NCBI GenBank assembly: GCA_017303615.1
Contig: JAFLCK010000003.1
Location: 62,001-126,000, forward strand
Source of the DNA: Obscuribacter phosphatis_A
GTDB lineage: Bacteria; Cyanobacteriota; Vampirovibrionia; Obscuribacterales; Obscuribacteraceae
Direction: 5' to 3'
Length of the DNA: 64,000 bases
Shown: in pieces, positions 1 to 7,853 of the stretch
Layout: each line of letters opens with the position of its first letter
How positions within the stretch are numbered: the first letter of the stretch is position 1
Notes under the pieces: model-generated
The model's input: the letters and a program-made list of their open reading frames with translations, nothing else
Database searches by the model: none
Told to the model about the DNA's origin: nothing
Translations under genes and position numbers: made by a program

Positions 1-819
1 ATCAACGCCGCCATTTACGCCCAGGGCGACCAGACCAGACTGGAAGAACTCTGGTGTCATATCAAGAGTAAAGACGTTTTCGCCCTCCCCTCAGCTCATC
101 AGATAGGCAGACTTGTGCTTGGGCACAAGTTGGGACTTTTAGATAATGCCGGTTTGGAAGAGATTCTTAGACGTGAGATTTCGCTGCAAAAACTAAAAGC
201 AAGCAAAACCAAGGTAGGTTGGTGCACAACCGACTTATGCAGCTTACAGACTAAGCTCATTACCATTGATGAAATAATGTCGACCAACGAGCTTATCGAT
301 GTTCTCATGGCCACTTCCGCTATTCCCATGGCTTTTCCGCCCCGTCACATTCACGGCAAAGGTCTCTGGATAGACGGTGGACTAGTGCGCAATACGCCAA
401 TGGAAACAGCCATTCATCTTGGCGCCGACGAAATTTATATGGTGCTTTTGCATCCCGAAAAGATTGATGTCTGCCCGGTCAATATGTTTGAAGTGCTGGT
501 GCGCTGCCTCGACATAGTCTTAGATGCCAGCGCCCGCAAAGAAATAGACTCGGCGCAACTGTACAACCGTCTAGTGGAAGCAGGATCGCCTGAATCAATT
601 GGACGTAAGAAAGTAAAGATTCGGGTTTTCCAACCCAAAAAAGGGGTGAATATAAACCTGCTCGATATCAACCCCGAACTATCAAGAAAGCTGATTAGGC
701 AAGGCTATGACGATGCACAGGAGCAACTGGCACTAATTAAGCAAGCCGAAGAGCAAGCCCAATCGCAAGCAAATAACGATGCCGAAACAGAAGCAAATTT
801 GTCTTCTGCTCTCAACTAG
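1..819 (+). CDS. patatin-like phospholipase, 5' end cut off by window edge
   Basis: The frame is open from base 1 and ends with TAG at 817-819, so 272 C-terminal residues are seen. The fragment opens with INAAIYAQGD, which in patatin/RssA-type lipases directly follows the GxSxG nucleophile elbow; the catalytic serine therefore lies just outside the window. The partner aspartate is present in IDGGLVRNTP (Asp near 373-375), the DGG/A motif of the Ser-Asp dyad. Family members are serine acyl hydrolases acting on phospholipids or neutral lipids, usually at the membrane face in the cytoplasm. The last 35 residues are Gln/Ala/Glu-rich and probably a disordered tail. The stop overlaps the convergent flavin reductase by 4 nt. 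Substrate cannot be told from sequence. Confidence 0.85.
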   Translation: MNAAIYAQGDQTRLEELWCHIKSKDVFALPSAHQIGRLVLGHKLGLLDNAGLEEILRREISLQKLKASKTKVGWCTTDLCSLQTKLITIDEIMSTNELIDVLMATSAIPMAFPPRHIHGKGLWIDGGLVRNTPMETAIHLGADEIYMVLLHPEKIDVCPVNMFEVLVRCLDIVLDASARKEIDSAQLYNRLVEAGSPESIGRKKVKIRVFQPKKGVNINLLDINPELSRKLIRQGYDDAQEQLALIKQAEEQAQSQANNDAETEANLSSALN

Positions 820-1292
820 TACTGGAAGCCATCTTTTCGCAAATGAACCATGGGCTCATCTTGGGTGTTAATGCCGCCGTCCATGACTTCGCCCAAAACC
901 AGCATATGATCACCGGCATCCATCAAAGACTTAACCTGACAAAGCATGTATGAAATAGCCGATGCAAAAACCGGATACTTAGCCTCGGTCAAAGCCAAGC
1001 CTTCAAATTTGCCTTCGTTATGAGGCTTAGCAAAAGCCTTAAAGATATCCATATTATTCTTGGACAAGACATTGACGGCAAAACCACTGCCGGGCTCAAG
1101 CCGCTTGAGCAGGTCTCTTTGTTTATTGACTGCCATAACAATAGAAGGCGGATCAAAACCAGCCTGACAAATCCATGTGGCCAGCATGCCGTCGCGGTCA
1201 CTATCTGAACCAACTGTCACAATATAAACACCGGAAGCGATACGACCCATTGCCGGGCCGACTTTCGTCTTCAGATCATCACTAACGGTCAT
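816..1292 (-). CDS. flavin reductase-like FMN-binding domain protein
   Basis: A 158-residue single-domain protein matching the flavin reductase (DIM6/NTAB) fold. The N-terminal GRIASGVYIVTV, then an internal SIVMAVNKQRD and GSGFAVNVLS are the typical FMN-contact strands. It resembles the C-terminal reductase module that cyanobacterial flavodiiron proteins carry as a fusion, but here it stands alone, so it could supply reduced flavin to a separate oxidase or act as an NAD(P)H:flavin oxidoreductase. ATG start with AAAGGA about 7 nt upstream. It runs convergently into the patatin gene (4-nt overlap). Its true electron partner is not visible. Confidence 0.8.
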   Translation of the reverse strand: MTVSDDLKTKVGPAMGRIASGVYIVTVGSDSDRDGMLATWICQAGFDPPSIVMAVNKQRDLLKRLEPGSGFAVNVLSKNNMDIFKAFAKPHNEGKFEGLALTEAKYPVFASAISYMLCQVKSLMDAGDHMLVLGEVMDGGINTQDEPMVHLRKDGFQY

Positions 1293-1304
1293 AGTTTTAG
1301 TCCT

Positions 1305-1338
1305 TTATTAGTTGCCTATACTTATTAGTTGTCTATAC
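1305..1338. repeat. 17-bp tandem duplication spanning the yvcK stop codon
   Basis: Two head-to-tail 17-nt copies, 1305-1321 and 1322-1338, differ at one base (C/T at the eleventh position). The second copy contains the last codons and TAG stop of yvcK; the first copy is duplicated downstream sequence. This looks like a recent slippage or template-switch duplication. Confidence 0.8.
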
Positions 1339-2724
1339 TTTCTCACCGACTTTTACTACGTTGTCTGCGGCAGTCTCTAGTTTTTTGTTTTCCAACTTCT
1401 TGGTCTCGGCTTTTCTGACCAACTTGCCTTTAGGGGCTTTCATACGTCCAGTGCGGTAGAGCCACATGACGATGGCCCGAGCCAATTTGGTGCTGTCGTG
1501 GTGAGCTACCGTGGTATCAGATGTTAGCGGACGTTTGATTACAGTCAAACCTTGTTCTTTCACCTTCTCGGGGTCGAAGCGAACAGACGCTGCCTGGTCG
1601 GTCTTGCCCTCATTGACTAAAACGGCATGCAAGAGTCTGCCTTCATTTGTCTTCACCGAACCGGCATGGGCAAGCAGGGCTTCCACATGGTCGCCTACAG
1701 AATAGCCGGTGGTCTCACCAGCCTGGGTGGAGACATTGCAAACATAAAGTTTGCGTCCCTCGGCAGCTCTAATAGCTGACACTATACCCGGTACCAAAAG
1801 ATTGGGAATGATGGACGTGTACAAGCTACCCGGACCAAGAACGATAAGTTCGGCATCGAGAATAGCCTCCACGGCTTCTTGCACGGCTTCGGGCAAGGCG
1901 GGCTCGCAAGTAATTGTCTTGATGCGTTTGCCCACCGTGGTCAAGACAGACTCACCAGTCACCTTGGTTCCATCAACAAACTCAGCCGTCAATGTCAAAC
2001 TAGACAAGGTAGAGGGCAGCACTTGTCCGCAGCTATTCAAAACATGCGAAGCTGTGCGGGTAGCCTTGATGATATCGCCGCCGGTGACTGCACAAAGAGC
2101 AGTGATAAAGAGGTTACCAAAGCTATGCCCCTCTAGACCTTCACCCGACTCAAAGCGATAACGAAAGAGTTCGGTGACTATCTTATCTTGGTCGGCTAAA
2201 GCGGTGATGCAGTTCCTGATATCGCCGGGGGGCAGAACACCAAGTTCTTGCCGCAGACGCCCCGAGCTGCCGCCGTCGTCGCCGACGGTTACTATGGCGG
2301 TCAAGTTATTGGAATACCGCTTCAAACCATTGAGCAGATTGGACAAACCGGTGCCGCCGCCGACAACCACAATTTTGGGTCCGCGCTCAAGATAGCGCCG
2401 GCGATAAAGTACATCGGGTATGGCTTCACGATCATCGGGCAGATAGGCCCCGAGCACGCGCTGCGTCACGCGCACCACAGAAAAAAGCAAGCCGATAGAA
2501 CCAAGAGAAAGAAAGATGATGCCGTTCACTTTACTGGGCAACACCGCGGCGGTATCAGAAAGCACCTCGTGCATAAATTTCTGAATACGCAAAACCGGAT
2601 GTTTATCAAGCAACCAGAGCACACCAAATACGATGGCGGCTATACTCATAAGAATGACAAGAATATAGCGCTTCAGCCCGGGCAAAAGGAAACTTCTGAT
2701 GCGATAGAGGAAAGAGCGCTTCAT
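1333..2724 (-). CDS. yvcK: YvcK/CofD-like gluconeogenesis factor with N-terminal membrane anchor
   Basis: About 463 residues. The core starts near residue 110 with KIVVVGGGTGLSNLLNGL, followed by VGDDGGSSGRLR and a CofD-like fold. YvcK proteins bind UDP-sugars and are needed for growth on gluconeogenic carbon sources and for cell-wall homeostasis in Bacillus. Two hydrophobic segments precede the core (roughly residues 14-37 and 60-80), so this copy is probably membrane-anchored and longer than the ~317-residue Firmicute form. The ATG at 2722-2724 was chosen because it forms an ATGA overlap with the upstream rapZ-like stop; an extended reading frame upstream is an out-of-frame shadow of that gene. 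Operon order def, rapZ-like, yvcK. Confidence 0.88.
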   Translation of the reverse strand: MKRSFLYRIRSFLLPGLKRYILVILMSIAAIVFGVLWLLDKHPVLRIQKFMHEVLSDTAAVLPSKVNGIIFLSLGSIGLLFSVVRVTQRVLGAYLPDDREAIPDVLYRRRYLERGPKIVVVGGGTGLSNLLNGLKRYSNNLTAIVTVGDDGGSSGRLRQELGVLPPGDIRNCITALADQDKIVTELFRYRFESGEGLEGHSFGNLFITALCAVTGGDIIKATRTASHVLNSCGQVLPSTLSSLTLTAEFVDGTKVTGESVLTTVGKRIKTITCEPALPEAVQEAVEAILDAELIVLGPGSLYTSIIPNLLVPGIVSAIRAAEGRKLYVCNVSTQAGETTGYSVGDHVEALLAHAGSVKTNEGRLLHAVLVNEGKTDQAASVRFDPEKVKEQGLTVIKRPLTSDTTVAHHDSTKLARAIVMWLYRTGRMKAPKGKLVRKAETKKLENKKLETAADNVVKVGEKV

Positions 2725-3203
2725 TTGCCGGTTAACCCGCCTCCGCCTGGAACAGTTATAGAACTGCGAGCTTCCAGTTGTCTGAAAACACCCATCTCTC
2801 TGTGCTCGATATCTATGACTATGTCGGGATACTTGGCTCTGAGAGCTTCGGCAAGAGTCTCGGCCACCGAGACCGAACGGTGCTGCCCACCGGTGCAACC
2901 AAGAGCGATGGTAAAGACATGACTCTTGGTCTCGAACATCAAAGGCATCACTTGTTCGATAAGGGGCAATAGATGCTCAAGAAAACCACAAGCACTGCCT
3001 TGTTCCATAACATAGTCGCGCACCGGTTTATCTAGACCAGATAGCGGGCGCAATGCCTCAACCCAATAGGGATTTTGCAAAAAGCGCACATCAAAGAGCA
3101 GATTAGCTATGGGTGGATCACCCTTTTTGAAGCCAAAGGAGATTATTTTGATTCGGTGTGACTCGTCGTGCTCTGGCACTTTATTGGTACTGTCCTTCAC
3201 CAC
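2721..3203 (-). CDS. stand-alone RapZ C-terminal domain protein
   Basis: 160 residues matching only the C-terminal half of RapZ (YvcJ/YhbJ): IKIISFGFKKGDPPIANLLF, then FDVRFLQNP and the signature ALGCTGGQHRSV. The N-terminal P-loop ATPase domain of full RapZ (about 285 residues) is absent. In E. coli the C-terminal domain binds small RNA GlmZ/GlmY and senses glucosamine-6-phosphate, so an RNA- or metabolite-binding role is possible, but no such RNA is seen here. GTG start, 13 nt after def; its TGA overlaps the yvcK ATG. In Firmicutes yvcJ and yvcK are also adjacent, so the neighbourhood is conserved while the ATPase half is missing. Confidence 0.88.
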   Translation of the reverse strand: MVKDSTNKVPEHDESHRIKIISFGFKKGDPPIANLLFDVRFLQNPYWVEALRPLSGLDKPVRDYVMEQGSACGFLEHLLPLIEQVMPLMFETKSHVFTIALGCTGGQHRSVSVAETLAEALRAKYPDIVIDIEHREMGVFRQLEARSSITVPGGGGLTGK

Positions 3204-3216
3204 TCTGCCTTTTCAG

Positions 3217-3804
3217 TTAGCTGGTCACAGCTTCTTTGCTGGGCACGGTCAGGGTCAACCCTTCATCATCGCCCAGTTTCTTTGAAATCTCTTCGGCATC
3301 ACCATCAAGCAAGCCGGCTTTGGTCATTTCCAGATCGCGTTTCAGTTCATTGGTGGCCTTCTCAATGAAAAGCTTGCCGTCCAGGTGATCAATTTCATGC
3401 TGAATAGCGCGACTAAGTAGATTGCCTTCGGCTGTCAGTTTAAGTGTCTGTCCTTTCAAGTTTTGAAAACGGACGACGACTTTTGAGGCTCTTTTTACTT
3501 CAAAAAAGACATCCGGGAAGCTCAGACAGCCCTCTTGACCAATCATTTCACCGTCTTTCTCAAGAATTTCGGGATTGATAAAAACGATGGGCTTAGCCGG
3601 CTCTTCCTCAGAGCTGACGTCGATGACCATGATGCGCTTAGATACACCAACCTGAGGGGCGGCCAAACCGACTCCGTCGCTTTTGTACATAGTATCGAGC
3701 ATGTCTTGGGCGAGTTTACGTACCGAGCCATCGATTATAGTTATCTTCCTGGCCTTCTGCTTCAGCACTGGGTCTGGATAAATTCGTAACTTTAATACCG
3801 ACAT
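3217..3804 (-). CDS. def: peptide deformylase
   Basis: 195 residues with all three deformylase motifs: GVGLAAPQVG (motif 1), EGCLSFP (motif 2, cysteine metal ligand) and QHEIDHLDG (motif 3, two histidine ligands and catalytic glutamate). It removes the formyl group from nascent chains at the ribosome exit, using Fe2+ or Zn2+. ATG start with GGGAGG about 7 nt upstream. First gene of the def-rapZ-like-yvcK set. The C-terminal tail past the HEIDH helix is about 45 residues, normal for type I/II bacterial enzymes. Confidence 0.96.
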   Translation of the reverse strand: MSVLKLRIYPDPVLKQKARKITIIDGSVRKLAQDMLDTMYKSDGVGLAAPQVGVSKRIMVIDVSSEEEPAKPIVFINPEILEKDGEMIGQEGCLSFPDVFFEVKRASKVVVRFQNLKGQTLKLTAEGNLLSRAIQHEIDHLDGKLFIEKATNELKRDLEMTKAGLLDGDAEEISKKLGDDEGLTLTVPSKEAVTS

Positions 3805-3880
3805 CTTTACGCCTCCCTACATATGGCGTATTTTAGCCCAAGACTAGCCAAGAGGTCCAGTTCTTAATAGAATACTTGCG

Positions 3881-5044
3881 ATGAACGCAACCAAAAACTT
3901 ACCAAAACCAAGGCGAAAGCCTTCATTTCAGCATCTTTACAGGCTCGGGTGGCGCCCTCAGCGTTTCATTACCCTGGCAACGGCTCTATCTATGTCTCTT
4001 TTTGCGACTGAGACAGGGCGAGCCGCCGACTGGGGCTATGAAGACGGCGAGGTTGAAAAGCAAATTAGCCAACCAGCCACTAAAGCAGGCACCAAGCCGA
4101 TAAATCAAGCGCCTCAACCAAAAACAACTACAAATAACAATATTGGCAAGCTGCAAAATTCAAGCAAGCAAACCCTTGCTAATAGCCAGCCTCCCAAAAT
4201 AGAAGCGAAAGAAAAACTGGATGATAAGGCTTCCTGGCTGGAGATTTTTGCCCTGGTCGCCTCCACCGAAGGAGACGACCGCTTAGCAGTCAAGTCGCTT
4301 TCCACTCTAAATTTTGAGCTGAAAGGCAAGCTGGAACAGTTTCTAGAAAAGAGGCTGGCTGAGCCGAACTTAAGCCCGTTGTACAAAAATATCGCTCCAA
4401 TTTGGGCTGAAATTCGCCCCAAAGTAATGAGTCATGTCGACTATAAAGACAGCTACCGCCTGCTCTTTCGCGCCCTAATCAGACACTGGCTATTAAAGAC
4501 CCAGAGGGCGCAAAGCCTGGATGGACATAGTGCCCAAGCCCTTAGCCTCGATGCTGTCAGTCAAGAGCAAAAGCCAGACAAACCAAAGACAGAAGTAAAG
4601 ATTGAAAAGGGCGATGGCTATACTGAAGACCTTTTTGCCGACCTGATTGGACCGGCCCGAGTGGCTGAGCCCGGTCCACCACCCTTGACTGAAGAAGCGG
4701 TGAAAGCCTATGCCGATATGACTTGCTTCCTCTACAGCAAGAAACATCCTGACAAGTCGGTGGATCAAGACGACAATAGAGAGATTTTTGCCGGAGTAAT
4801 TAGAGACCGCTTTCTTTCGGCACCATCAGAGAAAGCGCGCTTTGCCATGTGTAATTTTGATCTCACCTGGGCGGCATTCCGCTGTAAATATCTAGATGCC
4901 CCAGCTGCCGAAAAACAGCGCCTGGAGATATATAGCCAAGACAGTCTCACAGGCAAAGAGCTTACAAAGCTTTATGGTATGGGTCCCTGGGCTGAAGGCA
5001 ATTTAAAAAAAGCAACGCCCTTAGTAAAGCCTAAAGCGCAATGA
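3881..5044 (+). CDS. exported protein of unknown function
   Basis: 387 residues, not recognised. The N-terminus is basic, then a hydrophobic stretch (about 29-45) ends in ETGRAADW, which fits a signal peptide cleaved after an Ala-x-Ala-like site near residue 49; the long basic n-region is unusual but no better start is visible. A Gln/Lys/Pro-rich linker (about 55-105) is followed by two mainly helical blocks (about 110-190 and 260-370), the second containing DMTCFLYSKKHPDKS. Divergent from def with a 76-nt gap that must hold both promoters. Its end overlaps the convergent prenyltransferase gene by 24 nt. Probably periplasmic. Confidence 0.7.
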   Translation: MNATKNLPKPRRKPSFQHLYRLGWRPQRFITLATALSMSLFATETGRAADWGYEDGEVEKQISQPATKAGTKPINQAPQPKTTTNNNIGKLQNSSKQTLANSQPPKIEAKEKLDDKASWLEIFALVASTEGDDRLAVKSLSTLNFELKGKLEQFLEKRLAEPNLSPLYKNIAPIWAEIRPKVMSHVDYKDSYRLLFRALIRHWLLKTQRAQSLDGHSAQALSLDAVSQEQKPDKPKTEVKIEKGDGYTEDLFADLIGPARVAEPGPPPLTEEAVKAYADMTCFLYSKKHPDKSVDQDDNREIFAGVIRDRFLSAPSEKARFAMCNFDLTWAAFRCKYLDAPAAEKQRLEIYSQDSLTGKELTKLYGMGPWAEGNLKKATPLVKPKAQ

Positions 5045-6046
5045 ATCTATGGCATGCACAATAAACTTGAGATAAGTCTCAATGTGCCCGTAAACCACTA
5101 AGAAGCAAGCCAATACCCAAATGAGCACGGCATTTTGAATTGGTCTATCTTTCAAAAGGACTTCTTCGGGTGAACCAGTACTGGTATCACGTTCACTTAA
5201 TACGAGATAGCGCAAGACCCCATAAAGAACCGGCGGAATTGTAATCATCATCCAAGAACCATATGCCGAATTGAAACAATAGAGACAGTAAGATGTCACC
5301 AATGACGGTACTATCACCGCCTCCATTCGGTCTAAAAGAGAAAGAGAATACTTGCCAAGCACTTTGCGGTGGTGAGCAGCATCAGCGCCGAGCGCCCGAA
5401 ATTCTTGCCTTCTTTTTTCAAGAGCCAAAAAGAGAGAACCCAAAGAAGTACAAATCAAAAACCAAGGAGACAGATATATTTCATGGCCGCCGCGCGCACC
5501 GGGCAAACTATGCAAATTGGGCAAAATCCCGGCTGGTAACAAGTCGAGAATGAAAGAACCGCTGGCGGAGGCAGCAGCGGCGCCGGCCAAAGCTCTGAGG
5601 ACAAAGCCGGAAGCAATGCAGAAGACATCGAGAATGACTCGGTGCTTGAGCCGGGTGACATAGGCGGCTTGCAGCAAAAGATAAGCCAAAATAACGAGGC
5701 AGAGCGCCGGTCTAACCAAGTAGGCAAGCAAGAAGCTCACCAGAATAGCCAAAAGACCGACTGTCACAGCTGCCTGTACCGAGATTTGACCGGCGGCAAT
5801 TGGTCGCTTGCACTTAGTCGGATGCTTTCTGTCGGCTTCGACATCAAGGATATCGTTGAAAACGTAGACAGAGCCGGAGACGGCACAAAGAGAAAGAACG
5901 CAAACTGACACATGCAGGAGCACATCGGGTCTGGTCAGTTGCCCGGCAAACAGAGCAGGGGCGAAGGCAATGAGATTTTTAGTCCACTGGCGCGGTCTAA
6001 GAAGCTTTATATAGGCGGACCGGGATGCTTTTTCTGAACTGGACAT
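5021..6046 (-). CDS. UbiA-family decaprenyl-phosphate phosphoribosyltransferase-like enzyme
   Basis: 341 residues, polytopic (about 8-9 membrane segments). LLRPRQWTKNLIAFAPALFA near the N-terminus and NDILDVEADRKHPTK followed by RPIAAG form the first Asp-rich prenyl/phosphate site as in decaprenyl-phosphate phosphoribosyltransferases, not the quinone or heme type. Such enzymes join PRPP to a polyprenyl phosphate, giving a lipid-linked ribose/arabinose donor. The second cytoplasmic loop carries EKRRQEFRALG. A loop of about 25 residues rich in Gly/Leu/Pro (about 165-190) is inserted before SPWFLICT and is longer than usual. 19 nt separate it from cobU upstream on the same strand. Confidence 0.85.
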   Translation of the reverse strand: MSSSEKASRSAYIKLLRPRQWTKNLIAFAPALFAGQLTRPDVLLHVSVCVLSLCAVSGSVYVFNDILDVEADRKHPTKCKRPIAAGQISVQAAVTVGLLAILVSFLLAYLVRPALCLVILAYLLLQAAYVTRLKHRVILDVFCIASGFVLRALAGAAAASASGSFILDLLPAGILPNLHSLPGARGGHEIYLSPWFLICTSLGSLFLALEKRRQEFRALGADAAHHRKVLGKYSLSLLDRMEAVIVPSLVTSYCLYCFNSAYGSWMMITIPPVLYGVLRYLVLSERDTSTGSPEEVLLKDRPIQNAVLIWVLACFLVVYGHIETYLKFIVHAIDSLRFRLY

Positions 6047-6065
6047 GAATCAATTATAAAGGCAA

Positions 6066-6662
6066 TTACTTCAGCCGCAACGGTAATCCGCAAAAGCAGA
6101 TGTAAACAGCTTCAGCCCAGACGGCAGCTCTCTGGTTGGCAAGTCCAAGTAAGTCACGATAAATTCTAGCCAGTTGCACCTCGGGCACAATTGCCATGCC
6201 CACTTCATTCGAAACAAGAATGAAGTCGTAATCTTCTCTTGCTCTGGCTGCTTGCAATAGTGCATCGACTTCCTTAAGCACATTTTCTTCAAGGCAAGCC
6301 AAAACCTCGACTGAACTGAGCCCAGAGGGCATAGAAAGCAAGAGATTGGAAACAAAAAGTGAAAGACAGTCGAGTAAAACCACCCCCCGTCCGTCAGGCG
6401 GACTAGCTAACTCGGCAATCGCCTTTGATACCATCAGCGGTTCCTCCACCGTTTGCCAACCAGCGGGACGCCGGCCTTGGTGATTAGACACACGCAGCAC
6501 AATCTCTTGATCTTCTCTGTCGACGCCCATGGTCGCTAAATACGTGACCGGCAGATTTGAAGCAAGTGCGAGCTTCTCAGCCAACTTAGACTTACCAGAC
6601 CTGGCACCACCGGTGATGAAGGTCAATCTTTCTCTTTTCTCGGTCTCGGTCAAATTATTCAC
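6066..6662 (-). CDS. cobU: adenosylcobinamide kinase / cobinamide-phosphate guanylyltransferase
   Basis: 198 residues. The P-loop FITGGARSGKSKLAEKLA opens the protein, DCLSLFVSNLL is the Walker-B-like segment and VSNEVGMAIVPE is a CobU/CobP signature. The enzyme phosphorylates adenosylcobinamide and transfers GMP, a late step of cobalamin nucleotide-loop assembly in the cytoplasm. GTG start at 6660-6662, placed so the P-loop falls where the family has it. No other cobalamin gene is in view, so whether this serves salvage or synthesis is open. Divergent from the YgjP-like gene; transcribed toward the prenyltransferase. Confidence 0.93.
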   Translation of the reverse strand: MNNLTETEKRERLTFITGGARSGKSKLAEKLALASNLPVTYLATMGVDREDQEIVLRVSNHQGRRPAGWQTVEEPLMVSKAIAELASPPDGRGVVLLDCLSLFVSNLLLSMPSGLSSVEVLACLEENVLKEVDALLQAARAREDYDFILVSNEVGMAIVPEVQLARIYRDLLGLANQRAAVWAEAVYICFCGLPLRLK

Positions 6663-6752
6663 CTCTTAACCCAAGTTACCTGGTTGCTGAAACGGTCAAA
6701 AACGCTTAAGCTATTGCTACCAGAATGCTACAACAATAATAACTTTATTTCG

Positions 6753-7688
6753 ATGTCGTCTATGTCAGCACAGAACTTGCCACAAAACGACAAAAACCAG
6801 CTCAATCTCTTTCAAGGTAGGTATCAGCCGAACTTCCTTGAAAAGACTCGCCCGGCCAAGAGCGCCAAAAAAGTGGTCGCCGACTCGCCCGAGAAAATCG
6901 CCGGACAGATAAACGAACTATACCGTTCGTTTATGCAAACCTATGTCAGGCAGATAAACAACGACACTCTCAATGTCACCATAGGTGGGGTCAGAATCGG
7001 CAGCGCCAAATATTCTCGACTGGCCCAAATCAATCTAAAGTCGCGCATTATTACCTTTTCACGCTTTGCCATAGAAAATGTGCCGGAAAGAGGCAGGCGT
7101 TATCTGGTTTTGCACGAGTTGGCGCATGTTATCGAGGCTTCTCATAACAAACATTTTTGGAACCAAGTTGAGCGCTTCGAACCAGAATACAAAGAAATCG
7201 GCGTGGCCCTAGACCGTGCCTTCAAGAAAAATGTGCAGAGATTTGAAGCCCGCCAGGCGCGCAAAGAAGGGCAAACTCTGGAAGAAGCCTTACGCGACCT
7301 CAACTTGCAGGGGGCAAAGAACCTGCTATGGACGCCGGAATACGGCATCATTGAACGCGGTGACTTGAAACTTGGACTGCAACAAGATCAACTGCAACTC
7401 TTCACCGGTGAGGTCTCAAGGTCTTACTTCGATGAAGCTTTTGATGAATATCTCGCCCTTAGAAATGATGATGACGACACAATCGAACTCAGTCAGGAAG
7501 CCTTTGAAGAACGCCAGCGAAAAAACTGGGAGGACTTTATGCGCCCCGACCCCGTGCTCGACAGCAAACCACAGCCAAGTAAAGACTGTTTAGACAATTT
7601 AAACAATGCAAGCGATATCGATTTGGATGCCTGGTACGAAGACGACTATTCCGATGGTTCAGCCTTCGGCACCATGAGCGGGGGCTAA
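6753..7688 (+). CDS. YgjP/SprT-type zinc metallopeptidase domain protein
   Basis: About 311 residues. Around residues 90-170 the sequence carries YLVLHELAHVIEASHNKHFW, with the HExxH pair and the third His of the YgjP (DUF45/WLM-like) fold, preceded by the RIGSAKYSRLAQINLK strand and followed by EPEYKE. The family is metal-dependent and cytoplasmic; the substrate is not established. An acidic tail of about 140 residues (many Asp/Glu) has no recognisable domain. A TTG at 6684 would extend it by 23 poorly conserved-looking residues; the ATG at 6753 (or 6762) is preferred. No clear Shine-Dalgarno is seen at either. Confidence 0.75.
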   Translation: MSSMSAQNLPQNDKNQLNLFQGRYQPNFLEKTRPAKSAKKVVADSPEKIAGQINELYRSFMQTYVRQINNDTLNVTIGGVRIGSAKYSRLAQINLKSRIITFSRFAIENVPERGRRYLVLHELAHVIEASHNKHFWNQVERFEPEYKEIGVALDRAFKKNVQRFEARQARKEGQTLEEALRDLNLQGAKNLLWTPEYGIIERGDLKLGLQQDQLQLFTGEVSRSYFDEAFDEYLALRNDDDDTIELSQEAFEERQRKNWEDFMRPDPVLDSKPQPSKDCLDNLNNASDIDLDAWYEDDYSDGSAFGTMSGG

Positions 7689-7737
7689 TCCGGCAAACAT
7701 CCCTGGAAGAGCTTAATTTTTTTTAGGGGTTAATCAG

Positions 7738-7762
7738 TATAGTAGTTATTAGAATTACTACT
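7738..7762 (+). promoter_or_regulatory. dyad overlapping a -10-like box upstream of fabF
   Basis: AGTAGT (7741-7746) and ACTACT (7757-7762) form an inverted repeat with a 10-nt AT-rich spacer. A -10-like TATAGT sits at 7738-7743, overlapping the left arm, as expected for a repressor operator. No good -35 was found. It lies about 90 nt before the fabF start. Confidence 0.3.
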
Positions 7763-7853
7763 TCGAAGCAGAGGCTTCTTCGGTATTTGTGCGCCCATTG
7801 CCTGGGCGACTATACAGAGTGGAAGCGTGGCAAGAATTAGGTGGTAATCGGAA

